Of a stretch of 15,381 bases of DNA, positions 1-7,386 are shown in pieces. How positions within the stretch are numbered: the stretch's first letter is position 1; each line of letters opens with the position of its first letter. The notes below the pieces were generated by a model. That model did not search any database and had not been told where the DNA came from. It saw nothing but the letters and a program-made list of their open reading frames with translations. This DNA is from Nitrospira sp. UBA2083 (GTDB lineage Bacteria > Nitrospirota > Nitrospiria > Nitrospirales > Nitrospiraceae): assembly GCA_002331625.1 (NCBI GenBank), contig DCZN01000017.1:38006-53386 (forward strand), in the 5' to 3' direction. A program made the translations under genes and the position numbers.

Positions 1-42
1 GAACGTGAAAAGATGAACAGTTCGCCTCCGAGCCATTCATGA
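1..42 (+). CDS. C-terminal tail of an upstream gene (partial)
   Basis: The frame starting at base 1 reads 13 codons (EREKMNSSPPSHS) to a TGA at 40-42. That stop overlaps the aroA ATG at 39-41 as ATGA, the usual sign of two translationally coupled genes. Only the charged, then serine/proline-rich end of the protein is visible, so the family cannot be named. A neighbour in aromatic amino acid synthesis such as prephenate dehydrogenase would fit the context, but that is only a guess. The fragment is short enough that the open frame could be chance; the overlap geometry is the main support. Confidence 0.5.
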   Translation, partial: EREKMNSSPPSHS

Positions 43-1352
43 CGTCCTTAACGATTCACCCGGGCAAACCACTCAGGGGAACGACAACTGTTCCCGGCGA
101 TAAGTCTCTCACCCATCGCGCCATCATTCTCACCGCGCTCGCGGAAGGCACAAGCCGGATAGAGAGCTATTGCCGCGGGGAAGATTGTCTCAATACCATG
201 AGGGCCTTTCAGCACCTCGGTATTGCCATCACGGAGGCACCAACTGAATTGACTGTTTGCGGCAAAGGCTTCTGGGGGTTAACCGAACCACATGTTCCGA
301 TTGATTGCGGCAATTCGGGAACCGGCATTCGCCTGCTTGCGGGCCTCCTCGCTGGACAAGATTTCTTTTCAATCCTCACGGGCGACGAATCGATTCGACG
401 GCGTCCGATGGGACGCGTCGTCAAGCCGCTGCGCGAGATGGGTGCTCTTATCACAGGCCGCAAGGGCGGGGAACTAGCTCCCTTAGCCATCACGGGTGCC
501 GGCCTTCACGGGATCGAGTACAGCTCTCCGGTGGCCAGCGCACAGATCAAGTCGTCGCTCCTGCTTGCCGGACTCTTTGCCCAGGGACAGACTCGGTATA
601 CAGAACCGAGTTTGTCACGAGACCATACGGAGCGGATGTTTCAGTTTTTTGGAATCCCTCTCAGCAAAGAAGAAGGTGTTCTGGTCTTACACGGACGACC
701 GTCGGTCGGATGGCGAGGCGTGGACATCATCATTCCTGGAGATTTCTCTGCCGCTGCGTTCTTTCTGGTGGGAGCGACGATCGTGCCGGATTCCGATATC
801 ACCATTCGCAATGTCGGGATGAATCCAACCAGAACCGGCTTGATCGAGGTCATGAGAAAGATGGGTGCCGACATTCAGGTGTTGGGACTGCGGGATGCGG
901 CTGGTGAACCGGTCGCGGACCTGCGTGTGCAGTCTGCGCCGCTGAAAGGTGTCACCATTGGACACGACCTCATTCCGAAGACGATCGATGAATTCCCCGT
1001 GCTGTGCGTGGCTGCTGCTGTAGCGGAGGGTGACACGGTCATTTCCGGCGCGGAGGAACTGCGCGTGAAGGAGAGCGATCGGATCGCCACGATGAGCCGC
1101 GAATTGACGGGGATGGGCGCGCTCATTGAGGAACGGCCGGATGGGATGGTCATCCGTGGACTCGGTCGAGGGGGGGAGAATGGCCGACTCAGCGCGGCGG
1201 ATCGAGCCCAAAGCCATGGCGACCATCGTGTGGCAATGTCTCTTGCCATCGGTGGGCTGACGGCGAAACAGCGTATGATGATTGCGGATACGAGTTGTGT
1301 CGATACGTCATTCCCGAATTTTGAGCAGGTACTCGGGAGTCTCCTGACATAG
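39..1352 (+). CDS. aroA: 3-phosphoshikimate 1-carboxyvinyltransferase (EPSP synthase), class II-like
   Basis: This enzyme transfers the enolpyruvyl group of PEP to shikimate-3-phosphate in the cytoplasmic shikimate pathway. The 437-aa length is normal for the family. Visible motifs are GDKS (residues 20-23, with HRA following), GNSGTG near 91-96 in the PEP-binding loop, RRPM at 121-124, SAQIK at 167-171, RDHTE at 194-198, GDFSAAAFF near 234, NPTRT at 262-266, the catalytic Asp in DEFP near 317, RVKESDR near 342-348 and HGDHRVAM near 397. The combination GDK, SAQxK, RxHxE and NxTx matches the signature described for class II (CP4-like) enzymes, although the loop glycine of NSGTG is kept rather than changed to alanine. 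The ATG start overlaps the upstream stop (ATGA), so coupling rather than an own promoter is likely. cmk follows after 55 bases, as in many bacteria. Confidence 0.97.
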   Translation: MTSLTIHPGKPLRGTTTVPGDKSLTHRAIILTALAEGTSRIESYCRGEDCLNTMRAFQHLGIAITEAPTELTVCGKGFWGLTEPHVPIDCGNSGTGIRLLAGLLAGQDFFSILTGDESIRRRPMGRVVKPLREMGALITGRKGGELAPLAITGAGLHGIEYSSPVASAQIKSSLLLAGLFAQGQTRYTEPSLSRDHTERMFQFFGIPLSKEEGVLVLHGRPSVGWRGVDIIIPGDFSAAAFFLVGATIVPDSDITIRNVGMNPTRTGLIEVMRKMGADIQVLGLRDAAGEPVADLRVQSAPLKGVTIGHDLIPKTIDEFPVLCVAAAVAEGDTVISGAEELRVKESDRIATMSRELTGMGALIEERPDGMVIRGLGRGGENGRLSAADRAQSHGDHRVAMSLAIGGLTAKQRMMIADTSCVDTSFPNFEQVLGSLLT

Positions 1353-1407
1353 TCAACGTGAACGCCAGGTGTCCAGCTATGGTGAATTCGAATTCGAGAG
1401 CGCTTGA

Positions 1408-2067
1408 ATGATTATTGCGATTGATGGACCAGCGGGTGTGGGGAAGAGCACTGTCGCCAAATTATTGGCGGCTCGTCTTGGGTATCTCTATCTCGATACC
1501 GGAGCACTCTATCGAGCAGTCGCATGGAAGACCTTGCAGTCAAGGGTTGCTCCCACAGATCACGGGTTGGTCACAACGCTCCTGGCGAGCACCTCTATTC
1601 ACATGCAGTTTCACAATGGCGCGATGCAGGTCATGGTCGATGGCGTGGACATCACGGACGAACTTCGTACGCCGGAGGTCACCGCAGCAGCTTCGACTGT
1701 GTCCGCGATTCCCGCCGTCCGGGAATGGCTGCTGCCGATTCAGCGTCAAATCGGCCAACGAGGCTCGGTGGTCGCAGAGGGACGCGACATCGGCACCAAA
1801 GTCTTCCCTGCGGCTCCGTACAAGTTTTTTTTGGAAGCGGATCCAGCAGTGCGAGTCGCGCGCCGGCATCGCGAGCTGGTCGCCGCAGGCCGTGGCGAAA
1901 CGGTTGAAACCACATTCCGTGATCTGTCGGATCGAGATAGGCGGGATCGGACTCGGTCGATCGACCCCTTGGTACCGGCCACCGATGCACGGTTCATCGA
2001 TACCTCTGCGCTCAGCCCTGATCAGGTGGTGGAGCAGATGGTTGCCGCGGTGTCGACAGGGTTGTGA
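1408..2067 (+). CDS. cmk: Cytidylate kinase
   Basis: CMP/dCMP kinase, which phosphorylates CMP and dCMP with ATP in pyrimidine nucleotide salvage and recycling. The 219-aa protein starts with a P-loop (GPAGVGKST, residues 7-15), followed by LDTGALYRA, which belongs to the CMP-binding part. The EGRDIGTKVFP segment near residue 127 and the arginine-rich lid (RDRRDRTRSIDPL) near 172-185 complete the typical cmk pattern. Length agrees with the family (about 220-230 aa). The 55-base gap after aroA has only a weak Shine-Dalgarno (GAGAGCG). The stop TGA overlaps the GTG start of the next gene as GTGA, pointing to coupled translation with plsC. The cmk-rpsA proximity is a widespread arrangement. Confidence 0.97.
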   Translation: MIIAIDGPAGVGKSTVAKLLAARLGYLYLDTGALYRAVAWKTLQSRVAPTDHGLVTTLLASTSIHMQFHNGAMQVMVDGVDITDELRTPEVTAAASTVSAIPAVREWLLPIQRQIGQRGSVVAEGRDIGTKVFPAAPYKFFLEADPAVRVARRHRELVAAGRGETVETTFRDLSDRDRRDRTRSIDPLVPATDARFIDTSALSPDQVVEQMVAAVSTGL

Positions 2068-2756
2068 GCGGGGTCGTCTATGGATTTCTGTGGATTTTGG
2101 TACGGATCGTCAGCCGGGTGTGCTTCCGGTATCGCGTTGAAGGCCAGATTCCACAATCCGGGGGGCTATTGATCGCCGCCAATCATGCCAGCTATCTTGA
2201 CATTCCGCTCCTTGGCTGTGGAATGCGCCGAAGGGCATGGTATCTGGGCCGGAATGACTTATTCCCGATCCCGGTGTTAAACAGCCTGTTACGGGCTTTG
2301 GGCTGGATTCCGGTGAAGCTTGGTCGTCTTGATCGGGAAGCCTTTGGGAAAGCAATTAACCTGATTCGAGCAGGACAAGTCGTGGTTATTTTCCCGGAGG
2401 GAGGCCGCAGCCTCGATGGCCATCTTCGGGAGCCAAAGGCAGGTATTGGAGTCATTGTGTCACAGACAGGTTGTCCGGTCGTACCGGCATACCTGAAGGG
2501 GACTTTCGATGTCTTACCTCCGGGCGCTTCCTGGCCGCGATGGAGCCGGGTGACTGTTCGATTCGGGGAACCGATTCAGTTCGAATGTGAGAAACAACCA
2601 GAGAGGGCAGCAACCAAGCAGTTCTATCAACAGGTCAGCCGTACGGTGATCGAGCATATTGCAGCCTTGGGTCAAGTTCCCGTTCCAAATCGGAAAGATG
2701 ACCGGGCTCCCGAACCACCAAACAGGCCGACCGCCGACGCTCACAACGCTGAGTGA
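2064..2756 (+). CDS. plsC: 1-acyl-sn-glycerol-3-phosphate acyltransferase (PlsC family)
   Basis: This enzyme acylates lysophosphatidic acid to phosphatidic acid at the inner membrane. The 230-aa protein has a hydrophobic N-terminus (about residues 5-20, MSGVVYGFLWILVRIVSRV). The acyltransferase motifs follow in order: NHASYLD (H41, D46, the HX4D catalytic motif), the GRNDLFPIP and GWIPV block near 62-84, FPEGGRS (110-116, usually FPEGTRS) and VPAYLKGT (140-147). The last 30 residues are polar and lie outside the domain. It starts with GTG, overlapping the cmk stop by four bases; ACAGGG just upstream is the only visible ribosome site, so coupling to cmk is likely. A related acyltransferase with another acyl acceptor cannot be excluded from sequence alone. 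Confidence 0.92.
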   Translation: MSGVVYGFLWILVRIVSRVCFRYRVEGQIPQSGGLLIAANHASYLDIPLLGCGMRRRAWYLGRNDLFPIPVLNSLLRALGWIPVKLGRLDREAFGKAINLIRAGQVVVIFPEGGRSLDGHLREPKAGIGVIVSQTGCPVVPAYLKGTFDVLPPGASWPRWSRVTVRFGEPIQFECEKQPERAATKQFYQQVSRTVIEHIAALGQVPVPNRKDDRAPEPPNRPTADAHNAE

Positions 2757-2780
2757 GCCAGGCGACTTCACCATCAGCAC

Positions 2781-2804
2781 CCGACGACAGTCGGAAGAGT
2801 AGGA
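2781..2804 (+). promoter_or_regulatory. Leader hairpin plus ribosome binding site of rpsA
   Basis: Between plsC and rpsA, CCGAC (2781-2785) and GTCGG (2790-2794) form a five-pair hairpin with the loop GACA. GGAAGAGTAGGA follows directly; AGGA at 2801-2804 lies 7 bases before the ATG. Ribosomal protein S1 is known to repress its own translation in E. coli by binding the structured rpsA leader. Whether this small hairpin plays that role here is inference, and a stem this short can occur by chance. Confidence 0.35.
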
Positions 2805-2811
2805 CGTTCAT

Positions 2812-4527
2812 ATGGGTACGGTATCCAACAGCAGTGACGCACAGTTAGACCGCAATGCATTGGCGGCCTTGTACGAAGAGACCTTCCGCAACCTGGAAGA
2901 AGGCACGATTACAGAAGGCCGGGTGGTCGCCCTGACCAAGGACAAGGTCGTCGTTGATATCGGCTACAAATCAGAAGGCATGATTCCGAGCGATCAGTTC
3001 TCGTCCGAAGACATCCAGAATCTGAAGATCGGTGATCGGCTCCAAGTCTACATCGAGGAATGTGAAGATGCAGACGGCAATCTCGTTCTTTCCAAGGAAA
3101 AAGCGGACAAGATGAAGATTTGGGAAGAACTCGAGAAGCTCTACAAAGAAGAGAAGAGCATCGAGGGCAAGATCGTGTCTCGTATCAAGGGCGGCATGAT
3201 GGTTGATATCGGTGTGAAGGCGTTCTTGCCTGGTTCCCAGATCGATCTGCATCCGGTTCGTGACCTGGATGGGCTCGTAGGAAAGACCTTCCCGCTCAAG
3301 ATCATCAAGATCAATCACCGGCGAGGCAATGTTGTGGTGTCGCGCCGTGTGCTGTTGGAAGAAACACGCGACAAAAAACGGCAGACGACGCTGGCCACTC
3401 TCAAGGAAGGCCAGCTCATTCAGGGAACCGTCAAGAATATTACCGACTACGGATCCTTCATCGACCTCGGCGGTATCGACGGCTTGCTGCACATTACCGA
3501 CATGTCCTGGGGCCGTGTCGGACACCCCTCGGAACTGTTCACGGTGGGAGACAAAGTCGAAGTGACGGTCTTGAAATATGATCGTGAAACCGGTCGTATC
3601 TCTTTGGGACTCAAGCAGAAGAGTGCGGATCCATGGACCAACGTCGCCGGGAAGTATCCCATCGGTACCCGAGTCCGTGGTCGCGTGGTCAGCCTGACCG
3701 ATTACGGAGCATTCATCGAACTCGAGCCAGGAGTGGAAGGATTGGTCCACGTGTCCGAGATGTCATGGACGCACGAAGTCCGACATCCGTCGAGGGTTGT
3801 GGCAGTCGGAGATCAGGTCGAGGCCGCGGTGCTGAACGTCGACCCGGCCAGTCGAAAGATTTCATTGGGCATGAAACAGACAGCCCCAAACCCCTGGGAC
3901 ATGATCGAAGGCAAGTATCCGATTGGGACCCGTATCGAAGGTAAGGTGAAGAGTTTGACCGATTTCGGCGCGTTTGTCGGCCTTGAAGAGGGAATCGATG
4001 GACTCATCCATATTTCGGACATGTCATGGACGAAGCATATCAAGCATCCCTCTGAGTTGTTCAAGAAGGGCCAAAAAGTGGAAGCGGTTGTGTTGCGGAT
4101 CGACAAGGAAAAAGAACGGCTGTCGTTGGGGTATAAACAGCTGAGTCGTGATCCCTGGGATGAGGCCATCCCAGCACGATATCATGTGGGCGATTCAGTG
4201 ACAGGCAAAGTCTCCAAAGTCGCCGACTTTGGAATCTTCATTGAACTGGACGGTGGGATAGAAGGCTTGATCCATGTCAGCGAATCCGGCCTCGAACCGT
4301 CTACCAAGCTGGAAGAGAAGTTTAAGTTGCAGGATGATGTGACGGCGAAGATAATTAAAGTCGATCGAGACGAACGGAAGATTGCCCTGAGCCTGCGCGA
4401 TCATCAACTTGACTGGGAACGCAAGCAGGTTGATGAGTATCATTCAACACAAGGTGTGCTAGACCAGAGCCTCGGGCGAGCCGCCAAACAGAGTCGGAAA
4501 CGGTCGCAGTCGGAAGACCAGGGCTAA
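2812..4527 (+). CDS. rpsA: 30S ribosomal protein S1, six S1 domains
   Basis: Ribosomal protein S1 binds mRNA at the 30S subunit and helps initiation on structured or weak-SD messages. The 571-aa protein carries six S1 (OB-fold) domains at about residues 32-97, 117-185, 203-271, 288-357, 373-442 and 460-527. The first two are divergent and correspond to the ribosome-docking half. The last four carry the RNA-binding pattern, e.g. TDYGSFIDLGGIDGLLHITDM, TDYGAFIEL, TDFGAFVGL and ADFGIFIEL, each followed by an ISLG/LSLG strand. The tail is basic and serine-rich (AAKQSRKRSQSEDQG). The length matches the six-domain type of proteobacteria. AGGA lies 7 bases before the ATG. Position after cmk and before an IHF-type gene parallels enterobacteria. 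Confidence 0.98.
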   Translation: MGTVSNSSDAQLDRNALAALYEETFRNLEEGTITEGRVVALTKDKVVVDIGYKSEGMIPSDQFSSEDIQNLKIGDRLQVYIEECEDADGNLVLSKEKADKMKIWEELEKLYKEEKSIEGKIVSRIKGGMMVDIGVKAFLPGSQIDLHPVRDLDGLVGKTFPLKIIKINHRRGNVVVSRRVLLEETRDKKRQTTLATLKEGQLIQGTVKNITDYGSFIDLGGIDGLLHITDMSWGRVGHPSELFTVGDKVEVTVLKYDRETGRISLGLKQKSADPWTNVAGKYPIGTRVRGRVVSLTDYGAFIELEPGVEGLVHVSEMSWTHEVRHPSRVVAVGDQVEAAVLNVDPASRKISLGMKQTAPNPWDMIEGKYPIGTRIEGKVKSLTDFGAFVGLEEGIDGLIHISDMSWTKHIKHPSELFKKGQKVEAVVLRIDKEKERLSLGYKQLSRDPWDEAIPARYHVGDSVTGKVSKVADFGIFIELDGGIEGLIHVSESGLEPSTKLEEKFKLQDDVTAKIIKVDRDERKIALSLRDHQLDWERKQVDEYHSTQGVLDQSLGRAAKQSRKRSQSEDQG

Positions 4528-4562
4528 GGTGCCTGTCAGAGTGATGGAGCAGGATAGCGACG

Positions 4563-5465
4563 ATGGCGGATGACGTGATACAGACGGAACGGCCTCCCAA
4601 ACGACGGACTTTGCGGAAAGTCTTTTGGTTGGTTGTGCTGGGGTTGGGTATACTGACCCTGGCCAATGTCTTTTTCCCCGATCTTGACTTGTCTACCGAA
4701 GACCGGATTGCATTGATCCGAGTCGAGGGCGTCATTTTAGATTCGCAGACGACCATTAGTGAGCTGAAGCGATTCAGCGAAAATCCTACCGTTAAGGCCA
4801 TCGTCATCAGAATTGATAGTCCCGGAGGCGGCGTCGTACCATCGCAAGAGATCTACGATGCCGTCAAACGGGTCCGAAGCAAGAATAACAAGGCTGTGAT
4901 CGCGTCGATGGGAAGTGTTGCCGCATCCGGAGGGTATTACATCGCCGCAGCAACGGATCGAATCGTGGCCAATCCGGGAACACTGACCGGTAGCATCGGC
5001 GTGATCATGGAAACCGCCAATGTGGAAGGATTACTCCAGAAGATCGGAGTTGAGGGCGTGGTCATTAAGAGCGGGAAATATAAGGATGTGGGTTCTCCGA
5101 TCCGGAAGATGACGGCCGATGAACGAGGCTTGTTGCAGGCTGTGATGGATGATGTCCATAAACAGTTTATTGAGGCGGTGGCAGAAGGTCGCTCGCTTGA
5201 ACTGCGGGTTGCTCAGGCGTTGGCCGACGGTCGAATTTTTACGGGGCGCCAGGCGAAGGACGCGAAGCTGGTCGATGAACTCGGCGACTTGGAGGATGCC
5301 ATTCAATTGGCAGCCGAAGTGGTCGGAATCGAGGGAGAACCGAAGGTCATCGAACCGCGCCGTCGATTTTCACTTCGTGAGATGCTTGACTCCAAACTAA
5401 GCCTGATGTTTCCCAAGTTGGATGTTCAACCGGGTGTCAGCTTGAAATACCTCATGGCGTTCTAG
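4563..5465 (+). CDS. sppA: Signal peptide peptidase SppA, 36K type (S49 family)
   Basis: Membrane-bound serine protease that degrades cleaved signal peptides. The 300-aa protein has a basic N-terminus (KRRTLRK), one transmembrane anchor at about 20-38 and an S49 domain facing the outside. The motif RIDSPGGGVVPS lies at 83-94. The nucleophile is predicted as Ser122 in GSVAASGGYY and the general base as Lys174 in GKYKDVGSP. Their 52-residue spacing equals that of the B. subtilis SppA dyad (Ser147/Lys199, from memory). The short single-domain form fits the 36K type rather than the E. coli 67K form. The ribosome site is AGGA at 4551-4554, 8 bases before the ATG, with GGAG just upstream. It sits 35 bases after rpsA, so it is probably co-transcribed. 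Confidence 0.95.
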   Translation: MADDVIQTERPPKRRTLRKVFWLVVLGLGILTLANVFFPDLDLSTEDRIALIRVEGVILDSQTTISELKRFSENPTVKAIVIRIDSPGGGVVPSQEIYDAVKRVRSKNNKAVIASMGSVAASGGYYIAAATDRIVANPGTLTGSIGVIMETANVEGLLQKIGVEGVVIKSGKYKDVGSPIRKMTADERGLLQAVMDDVHKQFIEAVAEGRSLELRVAQALADGRIFTGRQAKDAKLVDELGDLEDAIQLAAEVVGIEGEPKVIEPRRRFSLREMLDSKLSLMFPKLDVQPGVSLKYLMAF

Positions 5466-5513
5466 TTGTGTCAACAAAGGCATGATGCGGACCGCGGCGA
5501 AGGGAGGGGAGAC

Positions 5514-5792
5514 ATGACCAAGGCGCAGATTATCGAAAAAGTTTCCGAGCAAGTCACCACCTTGACGAAGCGACAGGCGGAAGTGGTCGTCAATACCATT
5601 TTTGATTGCGTCAGGGATTCATTGAAAAACGGTGATAAAACAGAAATTCGTGGGTTCGGCAGCTTTCGGTTGCGGGCCCGTCGCATGAAGGAAGGGCGAA
5701 ATCCAAAGACCGGCGAGACGGTTGCGGTTCCAGCCAAGCGCGTCCCGTTCTTTAAAGCCGGAAAAGAGCTGAAGGAATTGCTTAATCAATAG
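5514..5792 (+). CDS. ihfB: HU/IHF-family nucleoid protein, IHF beta-like
   Basis: Small DNA-bending protein of the bacterial HU/IHF fold, acting as a dimer in nucleoid organisation and in regulation. The 92-aa protein begins MTKAQIIEKV, shows EIRGFGSF near residues 44-51, the DNA-intercalating arm with GRNPKTGE near 61-68, and ends with VPFFKAGKELKELLNQ. EIRGFGSF and the VPxFKxGKELK ending resemble IHF beta, and the location downstream of rpsA matches E. coli ihfB, so I favour that name; HU is the alternative. An in-frame TTG exists at 5466, but the ATG at 5514 has an excellent ribosome site (AGGGAGGGGA, 5501-5510) and gives the family-standard N-terminus. Being only 48 bases after sppA, it is likely part of the same operon. 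Confidence 0.93.
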   Translation: MTKAQIIEKVSEQVTTLTKRQAEVVVNTIFDCVRDSLKNGDKTEIRGFGSFRLRARRMKEGRNPKTGETVAVPAKRVPFFKAGKELKELLNQ

Positions 5793-5818
5793 GGACCGGC
5801 ATTTTTAGGAAGGATTCA

Positions 5819-6820
5819 ATGTCAGTATCAGATTCCTCACAGACGAATACCATGGACATCCACTGGACAGACGGTGCACTCAAACGAATGGAACGTGCCC
5901 CGATTTTTCTGCGAGGCATGGTTCGTCGTTTGGCAGAAAAGAAAGCCCGGGAATTGGGGCACGAGGAAATCACGGAAGAAATCCTCGATCAGTTTAAGGG
6001 ACAAATGATGGGCCGCATGGGCGGGGAAGCCGGCATGGCGTCGGCCGTAGAAGACATGGCCACCGGCCGTCTCCCATGGACCGCTGCTGCGAAAGAACGG
6101 CTGCAGACAGTCCCTGAGTTTATGCGGGCGATGATCAAACAGATTGCGGAGGAAATTGCGAGGGAGCGCGGGCATCTTGAAGTCAACGTCGAGTTGTTTG
6201 AAAAAGTTGAAGCGCTGGGTGATCTCCATGAGGACGGCGGACAGCCGATGGAATGGACAGAGGACGCCTTGGCGCTGTTGCAGGACAAATTAAAGCAATC
6301 CCCGCCCATCGCATTGGAATTCGTGACCGACATGTTGAAACGAGATACGGAAGATCTCGCCAGGTCAAAAAACCTGAATCGTATCGACGCAGCAGTTATG
6401 CGGGATGTGTGGGAGACTCCTCAGGAGCAGGTCGCCTGGACCGACGAGGCCTGGAAGCGGTTACAAACCTCCCCGGATTTTGTGCGCAGCGGGATTCGAA
6501 AAGCAGCCGAACGGCGAGCCCGCAAGCTCGGGTTGAATGAAATAGACTCAGACCATTTGACGACGTTTCGGAACCAGGCGATGATGAAAGCCGTGAAACG
6601 TATTCGGTCATTCGGGTATCAAGAGTTGACCTTCGATGCCTTTGAGACCGCGCTCCAGAAAACCAAGCGTCTGCAGGGTAATGATCAGGCGGAGAAACGC
6701 CTCCAGGAAATACGAGGACACTTCGCCGATCCATCGACGAAGAAGCCTGAAGGCGGCACGCTCGGTGCTGAGCTGATGGATCGCTTCCGCAAGTATCTTA
6801 AAGGCGAGGGGACCCTCTGA
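5819..6820 (+). CDS. Protein with four PCP_red-like repeats
   Basis: The 333-aa protein consists of tandem copies of a module of about 48 residues, at about 15-62, 86-132, 145-197 and 207-255. The pattern is WT..A...L...P.F(V/M)R..I...AE..AR..G...I. It resembles PCP_red, the small C-terminal domain of the B subunit of light-independent protochlorophyllide reductase (ChlB/BchB). Copy 3 is degenerate and carries an insertion (DKLKQSPPI); the region after 256 is helical and charged. There are no cysteines at all, no signal peptide and no membrane segment, so it is probably a soluble cytoplasmic helical protein without an own Fe-S cluster. The module also occurs outside photosynthetic organisms, where its role is unknown to me. 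The start has AGGAAGG (5807-5813) 5 bases upstream. It lies 26 bases after the IHF-like gene and ends the gene run. Confidence is for the gene and domain; function is unassigned. Confidence 0.88.
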   Translation: MSVSDSSQTNTMDIHWTDGALKRMERAPIFLRGMVRRLAEKKARELGHEEITEEILDQFKGQMMGRMGGEAGMASAVEDMATGRLPWTAAAKERLQTVPEFMRAMIKQIAEEIARERGHLEVNVELFEKVEALGDLHEDGGQPMEWTEDALALLQDKLKQSPPIALEFVTDMLKRDTEDLARSKNLNRIDAAVMRDVWETPQEQVAWTDEAWKRLQTSPDFVRSGIRKAAERRARKLGLNEIDSDHLTTFRNQAMMKAVKRIRSFGYQELTFDAFETALQKTKRLQGNDQAEKRLQEIRGHFADPSTKKPEGGTLGAELMDRFRKYLKGEGTL

Positions 6821-6891
6821 GGGTAAGGCTCCCCCGCCGGTTGCTTCCCAAGGCGTTCGCCGAGAAGATCCAAACAGGTTAGAGTATCTCT

Positions 6892-7212
6892 TTAGTGGGT
6901 TTCTACCTGCTGCGGCCAGAATTTATGTCGGATCTGAGGGAGCGGTTCGTTATCAAAGTTGGGAATGTCGTATAGACAACGATCGATCGTCGCCACTTCA
7001 TCTTCAGTCAACGGCAACGTCACTTTTTTCTTCCAGAACTGATCCAGCGTAAAGTAATCGGCTGATTGAGGCTTTTGAGACAACAACTCCTGCATTTTTT
7101 TGAACCCCGGGGTATCAACGCCGGGAACACGCCCCTTGTTTCGATCAAGACACCACATCAACACTTCTGCGATTCCGTACATGGTAATGTCCACATTCAT
7201 CATCTTGCTCAT
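6892..7212 (-). CDS. Hypothetical 106-aa protein
   Basis: Unrecognised cytoplasmic-looking protein without signal peptide or transmembrane segment. It starts MSKMMNVDITMYGIAEVLMW and has a single Cys near residue 21 and another near residue 80. The second half is acidic to neutral with a recognisable stretch TLDQFWKKKVTLPLTEDEV and a Trp/Gln-rich end (FWPQQVETH). Reality of the gene is well supported: AGGAGGAAGG lies 6 bases (from AGGAGG) before the ATG, and a sigma-70-like promoter lies a short distance further upstream, leaving a leader of about 20 bases. It is divergent from the propeller lipoprotein and convergent with the PCP_red gene. I do not recognise the family and assign no function. 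Confidence 0.8.
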   Translation of the reverse strand: MSKMMNVDITMYGIAEVLMWCLDRNKGRVPGVDTPGFKKMQELLSQKPQSADYFTLDQFWKKKVTLPLTEDEVATIDRCLYDIPNFDNEPLPQIRHKFWPQQVETH

Positions 7213-7238
7213 GACCTTCCTCCTAAAAGCAAGATCTT

Positions 7239-7268
7239 ATCATAGCGTAAGCGGAAGGTGAAATTCAA
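7239..7268 (-). promoter_or_regulatory. Sigma-70-type promoter for the 106-aa protein
   Basis: On the - strand, TTGAAT (7263-7268) and TATGAT (7239-7244) are separated by 18 bases; they match 4/6 and 5/6 of the consensus. The start site would fall near 7232, about 20 bases before the ATG, with AGGAGG between. The distances to the ribosome site make it more believable than the boxes alone. Confidence 0.6.
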
Positions 7269-7292
7269 AGCCTGATGAAGATCTCCGGCAGA

Positions 7293-7322
7293 TTGCGAGG
7301 GGGAAGAGGGCCTCTGTATACT
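7293..7322 (+). promoter_or_regulatory. Sigma-70-type promoter for the propeller lipoprotein
   Basis: TTGCGA (7293-7298) and TATACT (7317-7322) are 18 bases apart, matching 4/6 and 5/6 of the consensus. Transcription would begin near 7329, giving a leader of about 58 bases to the GTG at 7387. The leader holds GGGCC (7324-7328) and GGCCC (7347-7351), a possible weak stem. It forms a divergent promoter pair with the one serving the 106-aa gene. Confidence 0.5.
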
Positions 7323-7386
7323 GGGCCTTCTGTGTCGTTCGGTCATAGGCCCATTGGTCCGGCAAGGTTGGAGTGCCGGAGAGGTT

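Noticed and set aside
1382..1394. Tandem GAATTC sites before cmk
   Set aside because: Two adjacent restriction-type hexamers, short and without further symmetry; no regulatory meaning can be supported.
2971..3750. 259-codon open frame on the - strand inside rpsA
   Set aside because: It lies fully antisense to S1 domains, has no ribosome site and its product resembles no protein; it is a codon-bias shadow of rpsA.
5466..5513. N-terminal extension of the IHF-like protein from TTG 5466
   Set aside because: The downstream ATG has a near-perfect ribosome site and gives the standard family N-terminus.
6807..6850. Possible terminator behind the PCP_red gene
   Set aside because: Only short stems (GAGGG/CCCTC, ACCCTC/GAGGGT) that exclude each other, and no T-run follows.
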